Source: Heligmosomoides polygyrus polygyrus
Taxonomy: Eukaryota > Nematoda > Chromadorea > Rhabditida > Heligmosomidae
NCBI GenBank assembly: GCA_947396885.1
Contig: OX377203.1
Span: 25,051,253-25,115,252, forward strand
DNA: 64,000 nucleotides
Direction: 5' to 3'
A model generated the notes under the pieces. It was not told where the DNA came from. It saw only the letters and a program-made list of their open reading frames with translations, and ran no database searches. The first letter of the stretch is position 1. Every line of letters begins with the position of its first letter. This document shows, in pieces, positions 11,766-24,039 of this stretch. The position numbers and the translations under genes were made by a program.

Positions 11766-12059
11766 AACAGCGTTTTTTGAAGAGGCTTGTTAGATTTTTG
11801 GGGCAATTAGGATCTCCAAAACGGTCCTTTGTGTGAATCAAAGCTCTGGTGCAATAGGCTCGGTACGGGGAAAGTGAGCGCCTCATCTGGTCACTTCCCG
11901 AAAAGCCCTTTCTTTCAAAAGGGAGATCTTCTACAACGTCTCACAATGCTAAGTGGCAAAAATTGTTCCACGCAGCATCGCTGCAGTGGTGAATGACCGA
12001 TCGGGAACGCCTAATCGTCATCGACAGAAAAACTATCGAATGATTGTATATGATTTATA

Positions 12060-12185
12060 TATATTATTATTATTATTTTCGAATATTCGAATATTATATT
12101 TTTGGGTCCATCCTAGTGAGGGCCTTATCTATTCGAATACTTGAAAAGATCAGTATTCGAATTTTTTTTTCGAATATTCGAAGTT
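12060..12185. repeat. TTCGAAT-rich degenerate array
   Basis: Begins with a (TAT)n run and continues with CGAATATTCGAATATT and ATTCGAATTTTTTTTTCG. Same word family as 11465-11765. Confidence 0.65.
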
Positions 12186-12551
12186 TTTGCGAGAGTATAA
12201 CAGTATAACATGCGGGAGTAATCTGATGAGTTGAGTTGAGTACCGTCCACTTCACACTGATCGCAGGAGGCGGGCTGCCATTTTTTTTAACGGGGAACTC
12301 TAGCAAGCGGCCAATATAACGCATCTGTATCAAATTTGACTAGGTACTGTGGTTCGTCCCCTTTCCCAATTTGTGCTCTCGTGCGCGTAAACGGAAGAGA
12401 ACTAGAATGGTCTGACAAAAATATGATACTATGCAGTAAAAAAAAGTTGCATTAAAGTTGCAAGTACCATAGCAGGTTCTCAGTGTTGCGTACCTTCGAA
12501 GAGGTCACACTCAACTGGGAAGGCGCGTAATTTCTAGGATGCCAGATACTC

Positions 12552-12990
12552 ACCAGGTCTCTATCTCAACGGTAGGTCTGAACGGCCCAAGTGTTGTATA
12601 TGGGCAGAATCGTCCCTCTGGGAAACAACAAAATACAGATATCTTGACCACAATACAGCTCTGCGCAGAGTTAGGGACGACGGAAGCTGAGCCGTTGACT
12701 GCGTTAACCTTCTGCCTGAGCGCGAAGGGCGAGCTCAAGATGGCCGGAGACAGTGATGCTGAGCTAGCGGTGGTGGCCCAGTGGGTAGAGGGCGGCATAA
12801 TCCCCGGGATCACTGTTTCCAGCCAACTTGAACCCGCCCGCCGCATGCAGACAGAGGGCTAATGCCGCCAACGGCACAATTTCCGTCATCCCTAGCTCTG
12901 CGCATAGTTGGATTGGGGTCGAGATATTTGTATTTTGTTGTTTCACAGACACTTGGGCCGTTCAGACCTACCGTTGAGATAGTCTCCTGG
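12552..12990. repeat. Long foldback repeat (arms about 200 bp, 50-bp loop)
   Basis: The left arm 12552-12757 and the right arm 12809-12990 are inverted copies of about 80-85% identity by eye. They share TATCTCAACGGTAGGTCTGA, ACGGCCCAAGTGT and AACAACAAAATACA. The open frames of about 100 codons found here on both strands reflect this symmetry and GC content and do not indicate a gene. Confidence 0.8.
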
Positions 12991-13589
12991 TCAGACCAAA
13001 AGGCACGTTACTGGGTCATTAGATGACTGAGGAGTACGCCACGGTTAGGCATATCAAGTATGTTAGACAGGACCCCACGACCCACGTTTACACTAGCTGA
13101 TGGCTTGTTCTATCGGCGGCTTGCTTTTTAATGTGAGAGTTTTCCACTGATGTCCGTTTTTGGTCCATCCTAGTAAACCCCTTATCCTAACGGTCGAAGA
13201 TATAAGTCTACGATGGCGACACGTCCGCTAGGATGCGAGAGCACCTTTGCTTGTGCTTCCCTCGTCGTGAGAGGTCATCCCAGTTGTGTTTGCTTCCCTT
13301 CTCTAGATGTGCTCCTCTGACTAGGATAGAGCACTGTGGTCTCATGGAGTGAAGCTTTTACTCACAACGCCCGGTCACACTAGCCAGTGGTGTTTTTGCC
13401 GTTTCATCAGTTTGTTTATCCCGTTTATTGGGCGTCCGCACGCATTTGGTCGCGCTATCACACACTTCTCGTGTTTCGTAAACGTCTCCAACGTTCTGTC
13501 ACAGCCTGAGCCTTGCTTACATTCGCCGTAGAGATCGGAAAATTCGAAGAATCGTTCGTTGACGTCTCGCCAATGCCGCTTTGTTTCAG
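12991..13589 (+). other. Probable last intron of the helicase gene
   Basis: No coding similarity is visible. The segment ends in a pyrimidine-rich acceptor (GCTTTGTTTCAG, to 13589) that opens the helicase exon. The preceding exon should end in the motif VI text up to the first base of a Gly codon; I could not find it upstream in this window. Confidence 0.5.
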
Positions 13590-13786
13590 GTCGTGCTGGC
13601 AAGCAAGGAAAGTCGATCACATTCCTCACACCCGACGACAGTGCCGTGTTTTACGACCTGAAGCAATGCCTGCTGGAGTCGCCGTTATCGAGCTGTCCGG
13701 CCGAGCTGTCCAACCACCCCGACGCACAGCAAAAACCCGGCACGTTCACCGCGAAGAAGCGCCAGGAGGAGACTTTGTTCAAGTGA
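13590..13786 (+). CDS. ddx-23: DDX23/Prp28 DEAD-box RNA helicase, last coding exon
   Basis: This exon encodes the extreme C-terminus of the spliceosomal DEAD-box helicase DDX23/Prp28, which in other eukaryotes helps exchange U1 for U6 at the 5' splice site. It opens in phase 1 so that G|GT CGT GCT reads GRAGK, the tail of helicase motif VI. It continues [20 protein letters not shown] and [18 protein letters not shown], both characteristic of DDX23, and ends EETLFK then TGA at 13784-13786. The acceptor TTTGTTTCAG is good. I recognised the family from memory of animal DDX23. The rest of the helicase core (motifs I-V) must lie upstream but I could not locate those exons, so the gene is partial here. 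Its downstream neighbour on the same strand is mdt-15. Confidence 0.88.
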
Positions 13787-14258
13787 CCGGTTGACAGTTA
13801 TCCTTGCGGGTTGCCTTTTGTTCCGCTGGCGCGTTGTTCTGCCCGTTCGGGGTAGCGTTTTCGAAGTGGCTATCTGTTCTCAAGGCATCCGGTTTCTTCC
13901 CAGCGTTGCGTTGGCGGAAAACGGGCGTTGTTGTTGAAGGTGCGGTTGCAGTGTCGGCGAGTGCGGTCCCGATTTGGTCTCGTTTTATTCTGTATATGGT
14001 ATTGTTCTGTTTGTTATTGCGACTTCATTAAATGTTACTTGAGCTGTCTGATTATGTGCCTGTTTATAATGTACTGCTTCATCGATACCTCTTGAAGTTC
14101 CTTGTGCTTTGGACTGCTTTCCGAATTCGTCCATGTCGTCCAATAACTCGCAAAAACGGCTCAGAACGCGGTTCTAGGTGTGTCGATAGAGAATTTCGCC
14201 TGTCCACGCGAGCTGGTGGCCTATTCCTTTGCTGCTACTCTGAGCTACTTTGGCGGGA
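13787..14258 (+). promoter_or_regulatory. Intercistronic region between ddx-23 and mdt-15
   Basis: Only 472 nt separate the helicase stop from the mdt-15 ATG. The region holds the helicase 3' UTR with an ATTAAA hexamer, then about 226 nt that must serve as promoter or as a trans-splicing outron for mdt-15. A plausible acceptor (CTGCTACTCTGAG, to about 14243) lies shortly before the ATG. Confidence 0.5.
14027..14032 (+). terminator. ATTAAA poly(A) signal, candidate 3' end of ddx-23
   Basis: ATTAAA lies 241 nt after the stop codon and follows a U-rich run (TTGTTCTGTTTGTTATTG). ATTAAA is the commonest variant of AATAAA, so this is a reasonable but unproven 3' end. Confidence 0.4.
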
Positions 14259-14314
14259 ATGGCGGACGATGACTGGCCGTCTCAGAGATTTCGCGATCAC
14301 GTCATCAACAGATT
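14259..14314 (+). CDS. mdt-15: mdt-15 exon 1 (start codon, KIX helix 1)
   Basis: Encodes [18 protein letters not shown] plus two bases of a Leu codon; donor GTGGGT. The Asp/Trp-Pro-Ser start followed by FRDHVI matches the start of the KIX domain. An in-frame TTG at 14250 is not a eukaryotic start. Confidence 0.9.
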
Positions 14315-17300
14315 GTGGGTTTTCCAGTCACGGGTTAATTTTATTCTTCAACTCTTGACGGAGCTGTTTGTTACCGATTTTTTTCGACTTGCTGTCACCG
14401 CGGCGACTTTGTTCGTGATATTGTGCAACGGTTGCCTTGTGTGGGAGTCGCAGTCCAAAAACTTTTGGGAAACACCACTGGAGGCAGTGGGATGAATGTA
14501 CATTGAAGAAGACATTTGTATTGATGCACGCCTTTGGTTTCGAGGGGTTTGAGGTCTTCTTGAATTCAGGAGCTCTAAATATTTTCGAGAAGCCGTCGTT
14601 AGCGTTCGCTTTTTAACACCTCAATCAGTCTGTTATTACTATTAGTTTTTTGGACAAGGGTCCATTAGTACAAGAGTAGGTCCTCAGGTGTTCCTTGGAG
14701 GTGGGATGGAGAAGCCACAGCGAGAAAGACAACTCCTGAATATGTGGCCTTGTACAATTGTTCTTATCCATTTTGTTTATTTTCATGCTTACCATGGTTA
14801 TCGAACACACAGGTATCGACTCACTCCATGTTAAGAATGTGCCGTCTTGAGTCCGAACTGTCTACATAAAAACACCCTGTGAGGCTAAAAGGTTTCTCCC
14901 CTATAAACAGTAGGTTTGTGAGAGACATCTGCCATCTGAAGCGTTTATTCGGCCATCTAATGAATCTTGATGGATTCTAAGTCCCCGTTTTTTGAGCTGC
15001 TGAAGCAAACAAGCGCAATCCCCTAGGAAAAGTCAACTAACTGCTTTTGTTTGAGTTTTTATCAGTAAGTGGAGTTCCAACCCCATCAGTAGAAAACTGG
15101 TCACTGGAAATAATCGTCCCAGAAAGACGTGATGTAACTGCCGGTATCCTGAGAATTGTAGTTCCTCTGTAGCACCTATGTTTCCACTGCTTAATATTTC
15201 CTTGTGCAAGGTACAATAATTTCATTTGGTGGGTGGTGCTTTTGTAACAGCGGTTTGATGTAGTTTGCCATTATTTTTCTCCAAGTGTTGCATCATTTGC
15301 GCGCCCAGAGGAAAGTATATTGTCCCCATAAATGCAATCTCTAGCTTCCTCTGTAAATGCCTGCGATGTTGCTATGATATCCAGCCGCACTGTTACCATA
15401 TGAAGGACTGTTTCAAGCAAAAGCGGCTACGCGGTTAAAGGGACAGATTTGATTGATATTAGCTGAAGAGTACAGATCTTAAACGTGCTTACGCATGAGA
15501 ACTAGGCCATTACGGAAGGTTTTTACTCGAGAGATACTGTTAATTATTTCCTGTAGAGTCCATTGTGTTATACAAAGTGGAAGAGATGCGACAAATTGTG
15601 CTTACCATAGCCGCTATTTTCCAGTGGTTTTTCTCTTTCGAAAGAACGAACTTGTCTGGACTTCGTTGTGTAGAAAAATTAAATAACGTCTCACTAAAAG
15701 TGCCCTTGTCAGATTGTTTTTGTCTTGGTTATCACTAGTGCAACCGCAAATCTGTGAATGAATACTGTTATTGATAGCGAGTGATTGCATTCCCAACGCG
15801 AGCAACCGCCCTCGAAGTGCGCTGATGTCATGAGTAAAGATGCTGCCACTTAGACAGGTGAAGAACGTAAACAGGTGTCAGGTTCATGTCACGCGGTTTG
15901 CTTCGAAGAAAGGGTTTGCGGGAATACGAAGAAATGTGGCTGGGGCAATTCTGAGCAAGAGTTCCGTTTTGCAAAAATTTCGTTGATGTTAGGGGTTGGA
16001 AACATAGCTGACCTCAATTCTCACGTCGAACTCAGCTTAAAGGAGCTTCTTCCCTGGTCCCAATTGGAACAGTTGACTAGGCTAATGTTACCTACGTCCG
16101 TATTATAGCAGCTAGAGCTCATACGTCCAACAAGGAGAGCCGGTTCTACCTTACACCCGTTTGATTATTGGATCTCTGTAGCCGCCAGCAGTCCGACATC
16201 TTGTGCTCAAACTCCAACTCGGAAAGATAGAACATTGCCTTGCCTATCACCTGACCACTAGATGTCGTTTTATGCTCCAAGTACATGATCAATTTCCCTC
16301 TGCAAAATTCGAAAGAAATAGAATGCATAGTGCTTCTTAAACGTTTACCATTTTTCCATAGTGGTTACACTACAAGTTTGTTTGTGATGAAAGTAAAGGG
16401 ATTTTTGATATAGGATTTCGTCTACTTGTTTGGCTTAAAAAGAAGAGTGATCATAGGAAATTTGTCGGAAGAACTGATATGTTATCACTCATGAAACTGC
16501 CTATTCTGCTAGGCAAAAGTTTCGGCCCTGCTCATTCTACATAATCTTTGAGACTCGTTAATAGCAACATTACACTCCTCGAGGGAATTCCTTCACATCG
16601 CAGTTGTTTTGTTTTTGCTCTAGATTTCTAAGTGAAAGTCCTCCAAAGTTATTGGATCTGAAAATAGTGTAGAGCTGTGCCAATAGCTTGAGCGTTGTGG
16701 AACATGTATTCCTTAGTTTCCAACGGTTAGGTGTCTTTTAACGAAAACCAAATTACTTGTTTTCTTTTCATTCTTTTGTTGTGAAAGCTACCGTTATTCT
16801 CTTCGCTTTTGTTCTTTTATAAATTATCGTATCCTAGCCTATTTTATCAAAAGCGGTATTGCTATTCTTACCAAACGAAATTTTGAAGCGGAAAGTGTTT
16901 TCGAAGTTAACATAACATCCCATAACCTTCTTTCAAAAGATCACCCCAAAAAGACAGAACAAGAGCTATGGACGGCGCTGAATTTTCTAGCAGGCTCAGT
17001 GCTTGCTGTGTTATTTCATAAATACTTATCTTTACTGTTTGAAGCTTTGAAAGGTGTCGGCTTCTTGCTTAAAACTTGCAATTTTCAGTACATTTGGAGT
17101 TTAAGTTGGAACAAGGATAGTGATTTCAGCCTGAATGGCGGGCTTCGTTTTTGGTGCCGGCGAACAGTAGTACTTCATTGTAAGGAATTCGGTTTTAAAA
17201 GTCATTAGTAGGTACGATGCACTCATCAGAAACAGTGTAAAAACATCCATGTCCAGGATCACTGAATTAAAAAGGTTTCTGCTTGAGGAAAACTTGATCG

Positions 17301-20300
17301 TGGAGAGTTTCTAGTCAATTCATTCCGTAGCGCCGTTCGATGTTAGTCTTGTGACGCGCAATTATTTTTAGGAAGTCTGTTGTTCATTCCCTGATCTGCT
17401 TAGTTTTGTAAAACGCACAGCCACGTGCAATAAATGATAGTGATAATGTCCGATTGGCACTGAAACTTGACTTGGCATTATTTATATGATTTGCAAGCGA
17501 TTTTGGGTTGTAGGACCCATACTTTTGTGCAGGTTTTATTCGGTAGACATCTCGATGTTACCGGTTTCTTCTTAACCTGAAAAAAATGGGCGAAGTTGTG
17601 AATTTACCCTCTTGTAGCGATTTGGGTTTATAAAATAATTTAGTGGTGTCCAACTATTTTCTTTTTAACATAAGCTGTTTTTATGAGTTCTCTATGGTTA
17701 TAAATGCAAAAATATAAAGGTTAGAAAAACATTGACTTGTCCATCGGCTGCCACTGCATATGATTATGTAGATCAATAGCACAATGACTTGCTGATACCA
17801 GCCAATGGACAAGCATTCATTCAAATTGCCCTCACGAAACTATGAGTAGGTGGAATGCGTCCCACGAGGGGATTTGTTCATCTTAAAATTCCTTATGCAT
17901 TCATCTTGTTTCCTTTTAGACCACGCTGTGATTCCATCGTTTGCAGGGAACCGGAATTAGCTCGCAATCGTCAAAACGCGCCCAATCTACCTGTGCCTGG
18001 GGATGCTCGTCAAGTGGAGGAGTATGTTTTCCAGAAGTGCCTTAGTAAGGACGAATATATGCGGACCATCGCCAAGGTAGTTGTTGTCTTTCGTCTTCGA
18101 GTTTTTCGTTTGTAATTGAAGGCTGTGTTTCTTGTTCGATGGGCTCCCTATACAGCATGCGGCTGCAGCTTCGCAAAGCATTGGCGGCTTCTTCTTTTCC
18201 TCGTTTTGCTTCTTTATGGCGGTCTTGATTAGGTAGCATTGGTATATGTTCGTTTGCTTCTCATTGGAACTTTTGCATGTTGAATAGCTAATGTTTCATT
18301 CAGCTTTTTCTAGATTAACATTGAATGCTACTGTTGAGGTTATATTTTAGTGGTAAATGAGTATTGGCGACATTACATAATGCAAAGGGGGATCGGTTTT
18401 TGCGGTTTATCTCATCCGTGCATCTTGTGCGACTGTGTAGGGCACTGATTGCAGCGATGGCCTTAAACGTCTGCAGAAAAGGTCACGGTTTTCTGTGTTC
18501 GACTTGACAACTGTCAATTTATTACCAGAGCGACGTATCCACACACAGTCTGTCTAAAGTCTCACGGGAAGTGTAAGGCGCGAAGGCGACTCTTGGCTCT
18601 AACTGACGTTTTTCAATGATATTAAGGGATCTTTTAGCTTATTTCCCTTGGTAGGGTAAATAGAGCTGCCACTTGTTCGGGGCGTAGTTTAAAAGGGAGG
18701 AAAATGAAGAAAAAACATGTAAAAGGAAGTGGAATATGTTCTTTCCGCCACTATCTTTAAAACAATCTTCGGCTATTGCTCGTCTCATGACTAATTCATG
18801 AAGGTGAAAAGCACGATTTAAGAAACAAATTCCAAGTGGTATTTTCTAAAATGATGTTTTTGTTCTACTGCTCTAGGTTTAACTGCCTATAGCGAGAGAA
18901 TCTTGAACGATTCTAGAAACAAGTGGTGTATCTCTTGAAAGTGCAGTCTAGCAAAACTTTAAATTCCATTCAACAATACTGAAGATGTTAATTTTTGTAT
19001 ATCTGACGTAGTAGTTGCAAACTCGAAATGTTACCATTTGCATGTTCGAGATTAGGACTGTAGCCATAATTGAGAAGCCCACAGCGCAGCATATTAGGAA
19101 GAATAGCTCTGTCTGATAAATCTCAGTGCAGTTTTAACATCAAATTTCATGGAAGCGAAGCCTTTAATTATATCCAACTCCTATAAGGTGTGATATTGAT
19201 GACTTCTTTGTTGGGGAATCAGTAGTGTTTAATTATATCCAACTCCTATAAGGTGTGATATTGATGACTTCTTTGTTGGGGAATTAGCAGTGATACAGAC
19301 AGATTTGCCATCCGATGTGCGTTAGGATTCAGAAGACGTGTCACAGACGCCGCACAACGGGTGTTCACGTTCAGAACAGATGTCCTGTTAACGATGTAGA
19401 TTAATTCAAGTCATTTTCTTGAAGCCTCGAGTGGCTGGTATCAAGGCGATAAGGCGTTATAGTGATGTCTTGTTGCGACCAAAACTCTAGCGCCAGGGGG
19501 GCTCGAGCCCGCACCACATGCTAACTGGATAGGAATGCTCTACGTCATTACACCACCGGCGCTATTTCATCGAATGATGAACAGATAATTCTTGAACCTA
19601 TGATGGAGCTGACCTGTGCGAATGCAGCACCTCTGGAACCTCAGTACTTTATGACCGTGAAGCTCAGTCCTAACCTCATTAGGAGGAACATAGGTTATGA
19701 TTTTTTCATTAGTAGTGATAAACTAGTCTATGAGCTGAGATGTTTCATGAATAAATGGTTACAGCGAAAATTTAGGTCAGAATAAGAAGGACTGCGAATT
19801 CGAATCAGAGAACATGAAGGAAAATATGTGGTAATGGATTAATAACGTAGGTAGTAGGTTAGTTGTTGTGTAGGGTTTCGTGTCCCTGATCTCAAGAAAC
19901 AGGACGCGTGGTACTTGCACGAGGCAGAGGAAACTACCGTGGTAGTACTCTTGAACACGAAGTAACGACGAACAATTTATTATTAACGATATGGAACACA
20001 AAGCAGAAAAACTAGCGGGCGACGAGAGGGCAGGAGAGGGGGACGATGATGGCGGCGTCCAGTGGGGCTCCTCCGAAAACTGACTACTCCGTGAGAACTC
20101 GAATGTGGGAGCCGCCCGACTCTTCCCGCCCGGGCGCGCTAAGATCAGTTGCGCTAGATCAACGCTAGGCTCCCAGCGCCATTCAACCAACGCTCATCTC
20201 GTTATTTGACCATACTGCGACAGCCGTCAACACTGCGCCTAATGCGCTCGCCGCTTCACCGGGAGGCCTTGACCACCTCTCCCTAACAGTTGATAGTATT

Positions 20301-23300
20301 AGTTAGTATAGCTTAAAAACCGGAAGAGGACGAAGAGAGAGGATAACTGAAAGGGATAAGGTTCGCTCGTACCGCTAATAAATTCGTTATGGTTGTCCAT
20401 GCACTTTGTTTCTTCCTGATATCACTGATGAGTCGATGTTAGGTGATTTCAGTAGCTTTCGGATCTTATCAGTGAGCAGAGCGTAACCGTCTTCGGATGT
20501 GGCTGTCACATTTAGCCAACTGTGTAGGGAGTGAAAGGCCAAGTTGGAGAATGTTTGAATTGTATCTCAAGTAAAATCATAATGAACTTGGTATTGGCAA
20601 CCTGCTCGCTTCGCAACATGTTCTTAGTCACTGATAAGATAAGATAAGTTTCAGGTCATCAACGCGATCAACTGCAACTCGAAGTCGGCTGCAGTTCCCT
20701 CCGTGCTTCAGCCATCATTCCATAGCCCCCCGTGTTCTGCCTCAAATGTAAATAGTACAAGTACAAATTCCACGGCATCATATCGAGCATCGGTGCCGCC
20801 CGATCCGCAGCCGACACAGGTGAGCACTGCTACGTCTCCAGCTATCGCCGGGCGCAATGAGGCGTGTTTAGAGCCGAAATCAAAGCCAGACAACACCACC
20901 AACTGCAACAACTCCACAACAACTTTCACTTCAGCCGCAGCCGCCGCAGCAGCAGCCCCCTCCGGCGATGGCGAATCAGCAGCCGGCATTCCCTTCACCG
21001 GACCCTTCGCGAGCGCCGCAGAGCTATGCAGCGCCGCCACTGGGTCAGCCGCCGCCTCAAATGCAGCCCCCCGTGACGCAAGGTGTGCAACAGCAGCAGC
21101 AGCAGGTTCGTTGAACGTCTCTGTGCTAAGATCTGAATAGGACTTCTGCACTTGTCGATCGTTCGCGTGGAACTTTGTTTTCTTTGTTAGAGACCCCCTC
21201 CGAAGCGAATTTCCCATATGAGTTTTAAAGGAAAGGGTGGCCAGATGAACGACTTAGATCGCCTATTAAAACAAGGCTCTGCTCAGTCTAGAGATTGGAA
21301 CTACAAGATCTATTTTCCTTCTAAAATCAGTGGTTCATATATGTATTAGGGGAAGATGGATGGCTCTTCGAGTGGCAGAGGCTGACAGTAGCTATTATAA
21401 AGCTCCTATGAGATGGCTATACGATTCCCTCTGAAGCAAATAATGCATGAAATAAGTAGAGTCGTTCTTGCGTGTTGGATTTTAGACATTTCTGTATGCA
21501 AATCTGCTTTTACAGATGATGCCGCAAGGTGGATGTCCTCCCTACCAAATGATGTCGCCGCAGCATTCTCAGCCACAACAGCAAATGCCACCGTATGACG
21601 CGAGGATGCAAAAGCAACCCAAGCAGGTAGTTCTTTGATTTCGGCTATTTTTCTTGCGCTAATACGACAGCTAAAAACAGTGTACGATCTCTTCCGAGAT
21701 CATTTAACCTATTTTTTGCGCTGAGTTTTTTCTAAGTCCACTGCATATGAACAGGGCATAGAAATTTTAACTCTAGGTGAGTATAATTGTGCTTTGCGAA
21801 AGATTGAGTTTACTTTATCCTTTTTAAGTTACTCATATTGTTAAGATCGACGTGCAGATTAGTGTGTTGGATATATTCTTTACTATTAGACTATCTATTT
21901 ACTATTTTGGATCACATTTACGTTATCTATGGTTTAGAAAATGCGGTTTAGGCACCGGACCGGTTTATTTGTTTCACTATAAAGACGCTTCTGTTCTGCG
22001 AACGGTGTCGCCATTGTTCATGGCGAATGATTTAGTTCAGGTGTTCGCGTAAAGGCCTCCGCACACTTCTGCGGCAACGCCGCGGCCCTATCCTTAACCA
22101 GAGCTCGCCGCCTCGGCGTCCCTGCCCTATTCTTAACCATAGCGGCGAGCGACGTTGCCGCAGAAGTGTGTGGGGCCCTAACAAACGCTGCAAAAGCTCA
22201 GCTTTGCTGGCCGTGAACTTGCTTCCATTGCGCGTTATTCAGCACTACTGCCAGGTTTATAATGTATTTGCTGCTGTGTGTTCGGTGCACCTTAATTTTC
22301 CATGGGAAACCGAAATATGACCAAAAATCCAATTAACTAAGGGTACTTATTTTCCTTTCGATGTAGTTTGTTTAAATCGTGTCCAGTGTTGTGGGCTGGA
22401 GGTTAAAGGGAAGTTTAGGTGAAAATCGGCCTTTATTTTGCAGCGAGAAGGGACTTTTTCGAAAAAAAAAAACACTCAACACGTGAACCTCATGGATAGG
22501 ATAACAAGTCACTTCTCAAATGCCATTTTGTATTCGAAGACTATTGTTTGAGAAGCGTTGTGATGAAATTATGATATTAGCAACCCCTTATCTCAACGAA
22601 TGTTTTTCGGCAACCATTGTCTCATAGGAGACACGAACTTTGTTAGAGGGAGCCTTCTTCATACACATTTAAAGCCGAAGTCGTTCTTGTAATGAGGTGT
22701 GATCGACATTCGACTCCTACACGGAGTTGAATCCACTCCATTTATCCTTTCGACCAAAGCTTGATCAGTTTGTTACCGGGAGCACGTTTGTTCGGTCATT
22801 TGAAACGTAGCAGAATTTTATGCTTAACTTGCCGTTCTTTGTCGTCACGAGATGCTTAAAATCTTGCAAGTATCAGACATTTGGGACCATTCTTGAAGGG
22901 AGTATAGGGATGGCATCGCTAAAAAAGCGTATCGAAGGCAGGCAGGGTGGACTGTTTAGCTAACAAAAAATACAAAATAACGAAACTGTCTCTTCAAAGT
23001 CAACTCCACATTAAGTCTGAGAAACATCCACCCCACTAGGATGATTTGGGACCTAAACTCTATTCCCTTTAAATGAAAATTGATGCTTATTGCATGCCAT
23101 TGTGATGCTGAGATGGGGTAACATACAGTTAGTGTACGGTGGATCTTCATCCCACAGCCCATTATTTGCACAACAGGATGTCGCAGAAAATCATCGACGC
23201 GTTTGTTATGGATGGATATTAGACTTCCGCTATATTGTCTGTTGGTCGGCATTCTAGCGATGTAGAATAGCGCCTTTAAGGTCAAAGAGATTTCAGAAAT

Positions 23301-23975
23301 AGTTGTATTTTTGAGAAGTAGATTTATAATATTGTCATCGTTTTCAAACATTTTACTGAGTAGTTATTTTTCCCCTGCAGTTGCACTCAGTCTGTTGTTC
23401 AAACATTTCAATACTTCAATTTCACCCGAGTATGTCCCGACTAATCACCGGTCGCCATTCTATCCATGTTCAGCATTCATGAAGTTATCGACCGAATACG
23501 AATAGCATGTATTAAAAAGGCCGTCCTACAGCTGATTACTGCGCTGAATATAGCTCCAACACAATTATCTGAGCTTACGGTTTCGAATTTCAAACGAGTG
23601 CTTCGTTACTTTCAAGCGCATGCAGTCTAGAATAGTTCCCAGCTGCTCTACCCCTTTCATTTCTGCTCCTGTTCTCCCAATTTACTTCATGTACCATTTT
23701 TCTGACCTGTTAAAAGGTTGAGCAAGAGCGTTTCCTTTGATGCCCAGTCTGCTCTTAGTCTTCTTGTCAGACGTAAGCTTCAGACCCTTCCCTTGTAAGA
23801 AAATAAGCAATGTCTGATGGCTGAAAAGTGAGTGTTTTCTGTTGCAGGAGCCACTTTCTCGAAGTTGGGATGCTCAAGGCATGCACTATCCGCCGCAACA
23901 GCAATGGGGTCATCCTGGCTATGGCCAACAACAACCGCAGGTTGGTATTCTTTTTAGAACTAGTTACTTTCACCT

Positions 23976-24039
<64 letters not shown>

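Noticed and set aside
12539..12952. Frames of about 100 codons on both strands
   Set aside because: They arise from a GC-rich inverted repeat; the mirror-image frames resemble each other.
20703..21217. Poly-Ala and Ser/Thr-rich frames of 145-169 codons on both strands
   Set aside because: They are shadows of the CAG/CCG-rich mdt-15 exons 3 and 4; only the Gln/Pro frame joins KIX in phase.
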